From Phalacrocorax aristotelis (lineage: Eukaryota; Chordata; Aves; Suliformes; Phalacrocoracidae): a stretch of DNA of 64,000 nt. The position numbers were made by a program, and so were the translations under genes. Location of the stretch: the NCBI RefSeq assembly GCF_949628215.1, contig NC_134281.1, forward strand, positions 46,396,512-46,460,511, read 5' to 3'. Below the pieces are notes generated by a model. That model was not told the DNA's origin. It saw nothing but the letters and a program-made list of their open reading frames with translations, and did not search any database. Positions within the stretch are counted from its first letter, which is position 1, and each line of letters starts with the position of its first letter. Below, one piece after another: positions 1-53,400 of this stretch.

Positions 1-3000
1 TTTTAAATTACATCATTAGACAACTTCCAGGTCTTGTGTTTGCATTGACAATAATAGCAGCAAAGGCTGAGAGATTGTAATTGTGACTCCATTGCACTTC
101 AGAAAGCTTTGAACGTACAGAAGAATGTTTGCAACAATGTTCAGAAGTAGGAAGGAGTTTGCTGAATTTTGCCAGATTGGGCAGGTTGTTCCAAACGTCA
201 GACTGTTTCTGAAGCTGCTGGAGAAGGTGGTGCTGGGTCCTCACCGCCTTTCTGTAGCTCCATCTACTGGAACCAGCTGTCACGTTCCAGTGTAACATTG
301 CGCGTGGATATAAAGTACTGCAGGTGTTTTGGTTATTGTGCTACAAAATGTTGAAAACATATATATCAGGATTTTTGCTAATTTTTGGAAAAAATTAGTA
401 TTTCCTTGTTGTAGTTCACATTTTACTTAAAATGCTCCTTTAAAACCCTGATGAAGCTCCTAGACAATGTTTTTTGCAAGGTTGAGCTTGTGGTTTCTTA
501 GGTTTCAGATATATTTTGGGAATAGATTGACATTATTAGATCATAGTTGGAGGACATGATGGCCTAGTGGACTGGTTGGAACGCAAAACTAAATGCCAGA
601 TTTTTTGAGTAGGGATGATGGAAAATGACCTCCTATTTTGCAGATTTTTCAACTTTTGTCTTCACTCTGATAATAAAACTTTCAGTCGTCCTTGTGAAAA
701 AAACAACTACCAGAAGAGAGCCTGTATGTAAGGATTGTAATTCAGATATGCTTGACTTAATGGCTTATCAAACAGAATGCAATACTGAACTTACATGTAA
801 TTTTATCTTTCCTTCTCTTTGGCTCTATCTGAAATTGTCATCCTGAGCCGATGAAATCTCACCAGCTCTGCATTGAAGTTTTGAATTTTGACCAATGCAT
901 GTTTCCTGTCAGAAGGGGAAAAAATGCCAGAAAGATCCCAGACTGCTCTGATTCTGAGATCAAAGTCAGCCTTGCTTTTTTGTCTGGGTTGTTTTTTTTT
1001 TTAATCCTCAGGTAGCTTGCTTAGTTGTTTTTGTACTCTGAAATGGAAAGAGTAATAACTATCTGCTTCTTGAAGCCATTGTGCCTAAAGAATAAATCTT
1101 TTAAATGGCTTTAGAAATAACTGAGTACCAGGAAAACCTGCTGCTAGTACTTTTTTCTGCTCTTGAGTATTGATTGAATAGGCAGGTTCAAGAAAGTTAG
1201 AAAGGTGTATTGAGGTGCTATGCTTGAATTTTTATTTAATGAGAGAGAAAGCGGCATTGTTATTGGTCAAGGTACCATGAAGTATGCTTTGTAGATGACT
1301 TCTGATATATAAAGTCAGTTTGTTGGAAGCTCTCAGGGAAACATAATCTGAAATTTAATGTAAAGCAATGATTAAAGGCAAAGCAACAATCCCCCTTTGT
1401 TAAAGTATTTTGTGTCATTCCTATGTATGTATTTTTAATAAGAACCTAAAGTACTGTTCAGCAATGGAATTGAAACAAAAGCATGATTATTTTTAAGTTG
1501 CAATAAAACATATTACAGAGTAATTGATTTTGAAAATGCTTTGCATAAATTTAATGCAAAAAACCCCAAACCAAATACCAAACCAAGAAACGTTTCAGCT
1601 CAGATTAAGTACTTTGGGAAAATGCCTTTTTGGCCAAAATGTGTATTTCATCCCTTCCACGTTCATCACCACACTGAAGTCTGAAAGCAGTGAAGTGTAA
1701 GTCACCATAAGGAAATACAAACCAGACTTTACAAAACGCTGAAGGAAGATGCATAGGTAACTCTTTTGTGACCTACCAGTCAGTCCTTATTGTTGCTAGG
1801 TAATGGAGAATCCAGCCAAAAGGGAAAGTTGCAGATCATCCCACCCTGAATTCTCGTGGAATATTATTTAAGAAATAATACAGACCTCTACCTTGATCTT
1901 GTAGTGCTTACAAAAACAAATCTCTCAGATTTTGTCTGGCTTCTTACCATGAGTGTGGCAGACGTGAGCTTCCATTTTGCTTAATGCTTTTTTTGTTAGT
2001 TTGCTGGGTACCTAAATGTGCTCAACACCATTGCAAGACAGTGGTGTGGTATAGCTCTTGTTGGTTTCTCGTTATTTTTAATATGAACAGGAACAGACCT
2101 TTAAAAATCAAGAATAACTATCTCAGAAGTGTAGGTTGACCAGAGGCAGTAAAACTATCAAAAGTTAGAGGACTTTGAGAAAAGTGCAAATGGGTATTGT
2201 AAGGTTGTCCAAAGTCCTTAGGACTCAAAAAAAAAAAACCCCAAAAGGTAGGATATGAATCACATCTGCCCTTCAAAGTGACAAAGACTGTAGAGCATTT
2301 GAATTGAAAAAGAAGAGTGGTTAAAACCTGCTAAGTGTCAATACAGACTGATTTACGATGAATATTTACTCTTAACTGCAGCATTCTTGCAAATTCCTTT
2401 AATGGTAGATATATTTGTTTTCTTTTAGTTTTGACCCTGTGTGAGCTAATTTTTGCTATGTACATTCCAATAAGTTATTGCACTTCCAGGATGCATGGGT
2501 TTATAATTTGTAATTTGCCAGACTGTTGTGTGTGTGTATATATATTTTTTTCATTGTCTTTGATGCAGGCAGTTCTACTAACTGGGAATAATCACCCACA
2601 ATGGTGCATTTAGCTCTCTGTGAGCAGTCATGGCAGTAAAATGGGGAAAGGGAACTGCGAAAATGACACCAATACTTTTTATTTGTCTGAACAAACCTAT
2701 CTTAATGAATTTATTGTGTTGTTCGCCTGTTCAAATACAGGATGAGAACTGGGGACGTAATGCAACCTAGATCCTGCTTGGTTCAAGTTAAACACCAGTG
2801 GAACCAAGGGCAGAACACATCCCTGGACTTTGTTCTGTTCACTTGACTGCTTTGCCACAACCCTTTGTTTTGTGAGCTTTCGCTGAAACAGAAGGGCCAA
2901 AAGCTTGAGTATCTTTAACAAAAGACCTTTGGCATTGCCGAGGCATCAACAGCTCGGTGGTTTCAGAGCTCAGTTAACCTCAGAAATAAACTGTGTCATA

Positions 3001-6000
3001 CTCCATGTACAACTTGAAATACTGACTAGGATCTCCTGAATTCCAGAATTGCATCACTGTTGTGTCTCTATACAGAATATCTGGTGAACATGAATATTGA
3101 AACCTTTTAATTGCTTTGTTGTTGTTAGAGGTAATGTCATATCTGCAGCACTGAGAAGTCTTAGTCACAGGCCAGAAATGTGTTCTAGAAGACAAACAGA
3201 TAAATGCTGAGGTATTACTAGCTTGGCACATAGAACAGGAAAGGATACAGTAGAAGTCATTTTCTTGCATTAACTTATTTGCTTTTGAATTATGAAGAAA
3301 TTCCTGTATTGTATGAACACTGAATAGTAACAAATTATTGAGAGAACTGTTTTGTGGTTCTCCTTTTCATGGTAATGATTGAGCTGTTCATCCGAGGTTA
3401 TTTCTGATCTCATGTGGTTTTGGAAATGTTTGCAAAAGAGGAAAAGAATTCTTCCCAAGTGATGTAATTTTTGTTTTCTTTGAATGTAGAGATTTTTTTT
3501 TCAGTCTCAGGCTCAGAACATTTGTAATGCAGTGTTGCCAAAAGCAGGCATCTATTTAGAAAAGTAGTAGTCATCGATTTAGGAATGACCTGGCAAACTT
3601 GAAAAGGCTAAGGAGAGTAACCCCAGGTGTGACCTGGTATCTCATAATGTCTCTGTGATTATCCAGCATTATGAGAACAGAAAGTGCTGTCATGGCAAGA
3701 ATTTCTATATTCAGTGGTGATACTTTTGAAAATACGCGATGAGAAGGACACCTGGGTGTCGGCGACAGTACGTGGCCTGCTTATCAGCAAGCCAGGTTGT
3801 GTTTATATGCGGGAGGTGTCCTAGATGTTTGGGTTGGTTGTTTTTGTGGGTTTTTTTTTACAAACTGAAACGCAGACCTCTGAAATGTGCTTTGGTGTGC
3901 TCCTTACACCTGTGAATTGTTAGCACTGATGAAGCTTTGGTAGCCCAAGTGGCACAGTGTTTGTAGGCAGCAATATGGTTTTATTATTCCTTCCTCTCTG
4001 GAAAGAATGAAGCCGCTTTGGGCATATGAAACTAATCTCTTTTCAGTTCCATTTCATACTCTATAAAGAGGGTGTTTAAGAATTTGTTACTTTTTTTTCT
4101 GTACCACGTGGCTAGAAACAACCCTCTCTAAATTTCTTTGTAAAGATAGAGAGAATGTAATGCTAGTTTTTGTTCCTGTGTATGTCATGAGCTTTCCACC
4201 ATCATAGTAGTAGAGGTGTGCTGCCAAGTGTATGTGCTATTGATGCAGGTGGCTTAAAATAGCTGCAGAAATGTGTGTGGGTGCAACCCAGTCCTTTCTA
4301 CCAGTGCTATGAGTGTTTGTGTTGCCTTTTAATAGCATAAGATTAGCATTATCATGCAAAAATTGAAACTGTATGTTACATGGAGAGCCCTTGTTATAAA
4401 GGGAGTAAAGGAGGCCAAAACACCGTATTCTCCAAATTGTTAAATATAAAGTTAAATCAAGAGCAAGTACTTCAAAATTACTTAACAGGAAACTTAAGCT
4501 GAATGTGTAACCCTTCGGATGAAGAGCCTTCGACGTATTAAGTTTGGATGCCGAACAGTTTCTGTTGTGTTGTGGAAGAAATGGTTCAGTGGGGTGGCAG
4601 TAGCAGAAGTTCAGTAGAGGTAGAGCTATGGCAGCAATCAAGCCAGAACACAGCTTGCTGTTTACTAGAGTAGCTTTGTGGATGTTTCTGCATAAGATGA
4701 AAGCAGCATCGGTCATTACTGAGCCCAGTTGCTCTGGTGCTGTTCAAGCTCCTGAGAGAGAAGTTCCCTAGTATGATTACAGAGATTTTGCTGTGAACTT
4801 TATTTGGAATGGGAATATAATCTTTCCATTAGATGTTTTTCTTTGATCTTGCATCTTACTTGGGTTAAGTGTTTGGGACTAGTCTGTATTTGGGAAAACA
4901 TGGTGTGCTTCCATTTCTCCCTGCTCCGAGAGTCTCCTGATAATGGAGAGAAGAGTCAACTACTGAGTCACCAGCATTTGGTCTTCTCTGTGGTGGTTTC
5001 TCATCAAGTACTGTTTTAGCTCAGTTGTGCTTGACTCTCTGTATTTTATCCTATTCCTCCAAAGTAAGTTACCTGTGCATACTACCTCAACTGACTTATG
5101 CAGATAACGCAGATTTGACAGAGAAATTTATCCATATTTTAGGATATGACTGATTTAACTTGCTTTCAGTGTTTCACAATACTGAAGGAGCTCTTGAGTT
5201 ACTATTAAAAGCGTGACTGTAAAGGCACAAACTTCAGATTTACCTTTTTTTTTTATTGCAAAGTTCTGATAATTACTGAGGTAGTTCAGCATTTTGCAGA
5301 ATACAAGGTTCAAGATCCTTTTTGTTAATGAAATCCATAAAACTCAGTGACAAATCATAAAGCATATGTGCTGCAAACTTATAGTAAGAAACCAGTCAAT
5401 ATCATGCACACAGTGAAATAAATTTTATGCAGAAATATGGTAATTGCCCTGCTCAAAAAAGCCTTCCCCCCTGCTCTTGACCATGGGAAACATCATGATT
5501 CTTTACTTTTGAAAGTGCTTTACTTTTCATTAATATTCAGAAATTTAATTTTGCTTACTTCTGCTTATTTATTTTGTTCTATATTGCTGTTGGTATAAAA
5601 AGGATTTGATGTTTAAATAAAAAGGGCATTGCTGAGGGTGTCCCAAGTAATTGCTCATCTGACTAGAGACAATGGGGATGCAGTGGAGTAAGAAGATCAG
5701 GCCTTACCTTAAGTCAGAGGATACACTATAATTATGATTTGTGAAGCCACCCCAGTCATGGTCCCCAGGGCAGAGAATGATGATTTCGTAAATAATAAAA
5801 CCACAATGAGAACCATATGACTATGCTTGCAAGACCTGCCACCAAAAAGCAAAAAAGGAAAGAAGCTTCTAAAACCAAAGGGGCAAATGGCCTAAATTTG
5901 GAAATATTTCAAATCTTAATTTTTTTACATTTGTTTCTTTAGTTAAAAGAAAACACTGATATATGTGAGGGAAAAGAGGTTGCATGCATAAGGTTGTCTG

Positions 6001-7360
6001 GACATGTAATTGTTACCAGAGAAGTGACATTCAAATAAAAACCTCTCAACTCAAGTCTTGAAGAACTTGGCCGAAACAGCCCGAGCCTTCACCATATAGA
6101 ACTTTAAAGACCATTTGGAGAAATACAGTATCAATTAAAAATTGTATAAGCACTAGTGAAAATGATGAATAATATTTTCAGGGTAGCTCATGATCCTGCC
6201 ATGGAAGCACCCCAATTAATTTTAAGTTGTAAGCAGTAGCTATTCCCAACTCAGGAGAAAAAAAAAACAGTAATGTCTTTTATCTTCTGCTGTGGCCCAG
6301 GTACATAGTGCTGTTATGAGCATGTAACGGAGTCATTAACAGGACAGCCTGTGGATCTATTACAATAATTTCTATACCAAATGCAGCACAGACTTTTCCT
6401 GTACAGGATGTTATAAAAACAGCAAGGGATTTAATCAGGTATGTTAATTGCCTTCAGAGTATCTTCCTGATATTATCCTTCACTTGTTTATAATCTTTGG
6501 GTCTTCCTATAGCAGTTGATGTCTTCAGTATTGGTACTGCTTTGTGTAATCTAACAAATAAGACTGGATAAAGGAGAAAAGAAATGTATAGTTTTTAACA
6601 TTAGATGCTCTTGGAGAAACTAACTTAGATAATTGAATCATTGCTGATCAACTTCTACAGACCAGCAACACAGTGAGAGACATGACTGGTTTTGCTGCTG
6701 GTAGCTGCCCTTCTTACTACATGACCAGTACTGCTGATGTGCCAGCAAAGCAGTTTGGGAGCATACACTATGTTACTTTATGCAAAATCGGCCAAATGAA
6801 CTCACTCCACTGATTAAATAGTTTATGCCAACCCATGTCATTTTGCATGGCATTAAAGATTTTTACAAAGATCATGTAAAGTCTTCCCAAATTTATGGGA
6901 ACCAACAATAAGCAGCTGTTTGGCTGGCAGATTGAAGCCAGTTTTGCAGAGAATCCTTGCTCGGAAGGAGTACTTTCTCATCTCTTTGCCTATCTGCTTC
7001 TCACATTTGCAGCAATTAATGCCTCGATTTTCCTGCCTGTCAGCTGGCCTCATTTGACTTTTCATTCTGGTTCACAGGTTTCTGACGTGGTCCTCTGCCA
7101 CATGCAGTAATTTTTGTTGTTTCAGATCTGTAATGACAGGGATATTTGACTTCTGCCTAGTTTGTACTGAATGAAAGATAGCTGACGCTGCACTAATTTC
7201 AGACAGGTCTGTAGGTCAAAGGTATGCTGGCAGCTGTCAGCACCTGCTACATTAGTAGTAAGTATCTAGTGATATGAACTTCATGTGTCATGGATCAGCT
7301 TCCAAATAGCTCATTTGTAGTAAGCTGTAAGTGAACTAGCGATGCTCGAAGCTCTCATCG
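1..7360. other. Upstream region, no gene recognised
   Basis: AT-rich sequence with only short open frames lacking recognisable domains or good splice context. The longest is a 159-codon frame on the - strand at 4237-4716, with no family I recognise and no flanking gene structure. A GT/TA microsatellite sits at about 2526-2544. A/C-rich low-complexity runs occur near 1558 and 2228. I see no CpG island, tRNA or complete transposon here. It is most likely DNA 5' of TTC39A, although a distal alternative first exon cannot be excluded. Confidence 0.6.
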
Positions 7361-7369
7361 TATCACCCA

Positions 7370-7524
7370 TAATGACCAATCAGAGAGTACGGTATCGCAG
7401 GCAGGCAGACACTGCCCTACCCTGCACTCGCACTGTGACTGTCACCCAGAGCTGGTTAAGCAGCACCAAGTGCTGCTGCTGCCGCTGCTAGATGGTCGTG
7501 CCTAAATGCTGAGTGGGCATACAA
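7370..7524 (+). promoter_or_regulatory. TTC39A: Candidate TTC39A promoter and 5'UTR with short uORF
   Basis: A CCAATCAG box (NF-Y type) lies at 7376-7383. The next 120 bases carry clearly more CpG and GC than the surrounding AT-rich DNA, including a CTG-type triplet run at about 7470-7489. A six-codon upstream frame runs from ATG 7492 to TGA 7510-7512, in the same frame as the proposed main start at 7525. There is no TATA box. This position immediately precedes a consensus splice donor whose phase fits the first certain TTC39A exon. Promoter function is inferred; no transcript was seen. Confidence 0.4.
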
Positions 7525-48702
<41,178 letters not shown>

Positions 48703-50480
48703 CTTTTTCTTCTTTGATGTCCTGTTTGTTGCAAACTTTGGTGCAGAAAATTACTGACATTTTAGAATTATTTTTCCTTCTCTTTCAAGTCAGTTGGAAA
48801 CCAAATCATTTAAAATTTTAAAGGTGATGCATAAAACATTAATCTAGTGTAATAACATGGCAAAAACCCAGTCAAACCAACCATAACCTGAAAAACATTG
48901 TTTTTCCAACGGTGGCTTTTTGAATGCTTACATCTGTGTAATTAATTTTTCAATCATGTGTGCCTTTTTTCTTGCTTTGGCAACATTTACTAAGCAAGCT
49001 ACAACATAAAGAGGAACAATTGAAAAAAAACCAAACAACAAAACCTGAAAGATTCATGGATTTAATCTCAGTTGGCTATAAATGTTTGAATTCATACTGC
49101 TGGGGGCTGAGAAGGAAGCATCACTTTTTCCAAGTACCTACTTAGCTGAAATGATGCGAGAAAATCTCAGTGCGCAAGAAACACAGCAGGGAGGAGCTCT
49201 GAATCCTGGGCGTTTCCAGTTGTGCATCGAAAGCTTCTCTTTACCAGCTTTTACTTGTCACATTTTTGCTTCTATAAGAAACTCACTGGTGAAAAAAATG
49301 GTCTCCCTTATGAAGTGTCTTGACTTTTTCTTTAATTTGGTTTTCCTGTCAAGTCTGCTGCTTGCAGCAGCTGAATGATTTACCATGGATTTGATGGGGG
49401 CAGGGTGATGACAGTATAAAACTGCATCACCACTTCTTTGACAAGTTTAAAAATGGGAGGTCCTTAGGAAACAGGTTTTTTCATAAGAACGAACATGATT
49501 GAAGATTATATCATATTTAAAGGACAAGTCCTTGAAGGTCACTTAAGAAACAGCAATATTGCTCTGGCTGCACAGCAGTATAGAGTTACTTTGACCATCA
49601 ATTCCTCCTTAAAACAATTGTTCTTAGGTTTGCCTAACTCGAGACGTCCATGTTTAAAGAGATCGTATGGCCATGTTTCCTGTGTTCAGAAGCTGGGGTT
49701 GGAACAGGCAGTCTTGGCACAGTGCTCTCCTTTTAACAAAGGAGAGCCCTTTATCTTTTAGCTCTTTAGTGATCTTTCGGGGGAATTCCTATGTAAGGGG
49801 CTTTGAGAATAGAGCAAAGAGCTAGCTCTGCTTTCCAGTGCTGTCTGCCATAGAATTGCTGCTTTTCTGCAAAACTGTTGAAGTCAGACATAACACATTT
49901 GACTCATATTTACCGCTCTCCAGGCTAGCTCCATGTTGTATGCCTGTGGTTTTTTGGGGCACACTTCTACCTCCCTTTTGAAAGAGCTTCTTCCCCATGA
50001 CCTGTTCTGATATGTGGAGATGGGAGGTCTTCTGACAGCTCTTTTACTCCAATGGAAATGTTTGTCAGGAAGATTCATGTCTATGTACCTCATAGTGAAT
50101 ATTCTTTCTAAAGTGATTGTTCCCAGCGGAAGAGAAAATTGACAGTTTATAGCTCTGCTTTTACCTCCTCTAAGGAAATTACATTGTTTTATAATTCCAA
50201 TTTAATATGCAAGGAGACAGAACCACCTGTTCCTCAACACAGAGAACCCGCATTGTCTTAAAAATAGACACCCTTTATAAAAGTCTTCCCAAGGTAAAAA
50301 CATTAGATGAAGAATGAATTTTTTTTATAGTTACTTTCTCAGATAAATTCAGTTCAGATAAATTTCTCAATTCAGATAAAATTCAGTATAAAGTTATGCT
50401 ATTTACATATTGCACATCAAAACTGAAGTGTAAAAATTCAGTCATTCTTTGTATAGAATAAAAAAGATTCTTGTTCTATT
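48703..50480 (+). other. TTC39A: Probable TTC39A 3'UTR
   Basis: The first canonical AATAAA after the stop that has a T/GT-rich stretch downstream is at 50457-50462, which would give a 3'UTR of about 1.8 kb. Three near-copies of TTCAGATAAA lie just before it (50339-50385). An A/C-rich run sits near 49025. The extent is inferred from the signal only; an earlier variant signal cannot be excluded. Confidence 0.4.
50457..50462 (+). terminator. TTC39A: Candidate poly(A) signal of TTC39A
   Basis: AATAAA followed within 30 bases by T-rich and TGT-containing sequence (TTGTTCTATTTC, then GTTGTGTCC), the usual vertebrate cleavage-site arrangement. Confidence 0.4.
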
Positions 50481-53400
50481 TCATGCATGTAATGCCTCTT
50501 CTTCCAGTTGTGTCCTTTTCAAATATTTTGGCAGTCTTAGCATCTTTTAAGCAAGCAATGCCATGAAAATTAGCATAAATTGAACTTTGCAGAAAGTGAA
50601 CAATCCTTCCAACTGTAGATTCATCTCTCAAGGCCACTGAATCTATGAAATTTCACCCACAATCGAGTTTTGCCTGATCTTAGATACCTCACACAAAGAA
50701 CATACTGTGCGGTATGCAGCCAGCTTCCCTGATTGTTTGCAGTGATGAAAATCCTGAGATTCTCATAATCCTCTTTGGTCGACCACAAACACCTGTCGAA
50801 CGATGGACCTGATCTCCAGCTTCAGCTGAGGGGTTTGTAACAGCCATGATCAAGTAGTCCGTGCTTTCACTCTGACTTTCTAGCTCGCAATCAACAGAAA
50901 ATATTCACCTTCCAGATGCTACACTAAAGATTTACGGCCTGTAATATTCTGAACTCAGTAAAGGAAGATAACACCTTGCATGAATGGAAGGTCTGGTACA
51001 TTGTCACTGTATATGTTTTTCAACATGTTACATTTCGAATTGCCCGCCATTACTCTGTTCATCAGTGTACTTCATTTTGATTCTGTTCTGTGACTAGAGA
51101 TCAAAAACTCAGTGGTTTCAGTCTGGGCTGGAAGGCTGATGGGATTGTTTTTCCATCACTTTTCCTGAAGCTGCTCCACACTGCCTGAAGTGGCTCTCCG
51201 GAATGGTAAATTGTTTCATCTGTTTGGAGTCCCGAGTATAATGAATTAAAGAAAGCATTCAATATGTTCAGTATATCCACTTACCAGAAAATAGCAGGCA
51301 CTCTAATGAAATCACAAATCAAGGATTTTCAGCATGGCCTAAGATTCAGGAAATGTAAGTAGTACTTCAGTTGGATATAGCCAACACCTCATTTGCAGAA
51401 GCAGCACTTCCTTCTGCTTTCAAACACTGCATTGCCTGAGCAATGCTAGAGAAACCAACTCTGCGTACTAGGCTTCAGCCAGCAACTGCTGGTATCAATT
51501 CTTCTCAGTCCTCAGCAAAGCCAGAGAAGTTAACCAAAGGCAAACTACTAATTCACATAGCAGAAAACAGTTTTCTGCACTTGGTAGGACCTTTATCATG
51601 AAACTTACAAACTGTATTTCTATGTATTTTTTTTTTCAGTAGGACTGATAAGTGGTTTCTGGACAGTAGCTGAGGAGGTGTAGAAATTCATACTCGGTTT
51701 CCTGGATGCCTGCAGCAATTGCCATGGTGCCCCACATGATATCGCTATGCCATCTGGAAGTGGTAGTGGTCAGGAAAGGAAAAGCGGTAAAACAAGCATC
51801 GCTTTTATCATTAGATCTGATATGTGGAATCCATGTATGTATGGTGTCTCATTAAACTGAAGGGAGGGTATGGGCTGAAAAGCCAGCAGCTTATACTGAG
51901 GTCTAACGAGGTGTAACTATATGAACACCTCGCTACTATAAATAACACTAGATGACATAACCTGTTGGATGAAGAATGGTGGGCTGGACCTGAACCTAGT
52001 CACAGGTTTTCTTGATGATCTGAAGAGATTTTGATGAAGTCATAAACATGATACAACTACTATTACTTAGAAACACCCACTTATGATTGCTCAACTAAAC
52101 CAGTAGCATAGGAACGTGCTTTGATTTATTACTGATACACAGTTCTATTACAATCTACAATTAATGCATTTTGTCATGGATGATTAGTTTAAAGACTGTC
52201 CCATTCTGATACTGCCTAGCCTCAGGTTGTTTACAATGCAGTGATAGAGCATTCAAAACTTTCCTTAGGAAACTTTCCCTTTTATAAAATATAGCAGCAT
52301 AGAACAGGATCATATCAAACATTTCCTCCCATTTCATACAGTTTTCAGCATTAAATCCTATATTAATTTGAGTGCCTTTTTAGTTGGCCTGGGTCCAAGA
52401 CCACTGAAAGGTCATGGGATGATAGCTTTCACAGTTTGCATGCCTCTGGCCCAACAGAAGCATCAAGTAATGTTCCTCTGTGTGAAACAAGGCTTTCCTA
52501 GAGGTCGGTCCCAGAATGCAAAAGGCATTCCTGAGAGTTTAAACACAACCCTGTCAGCCTCCAGTTCCACCTGCGAGATGCATGCGTTTGCCTTCTCAAG
52601 CATAAAAACAGAGCAGCAAAGCAAATGTATATGAAATGACCAAAACAATGCGTTCCACGCAGTTCCCCCTCTGGGAGGAAGAGGAGAAGATAAAGAGGTG
52701 AGTCATGCTGTTCACAGCTGTACAGGAAAACATCACTGATGAGCAAGATTGGAAAACCTGAACAGACTAGAAATGAACTTGCTTCTTTTCTCATTATGTT
52801 CTGCAAATACCTTTTTGTGATATATTAAAGCAAAGTGTGTATTGGCAAGTATTTTAATTGAATGATTTGTCATCATAAAATATTTTTAAGATGCTACCTG
52901 GGTTTGCTTCAGGTGTTTAAAAAAAAAAGACAAATACAAATACTGTCTTTCAAAAACATGCCCAGTCAATCACTGTCTCCAAGATTTATGAACAGCAAGA
53001 GAGCTAATAAATACCTGCATTGTACTGTAGTAAAATTCTGCATGGTGTTTGCTCCAAATGCAACAATGTTTTTGTAGGACTAGGCTGTGTTCCACTATTT
53101 TCTGGGTACTTAACTTTCATTCCTGGCTAAACACAGGCAAAATGTTTCTTTAGCGTTATGTATTGTGTTCAATTCTACTTGCTTTGTCTCTCCTTAACTA
53201 TTTTACAGAAATAATACGAATCAAAGCAGTCACACACACCCCTGCATGCTCTCTTTATGGTCTGCTTCAATTCACAAATGAAAAAAAAAAGTTTATCTCA
53301 CGTTAGTCAAGTGCTGTGACAACAGCTTCGGGTCTGTGGCTGAAAAGCAGTGTAGCAATGTGGTGTGAAAGAGTAGGTAAGTAGAAGCTGCAATATTCTG

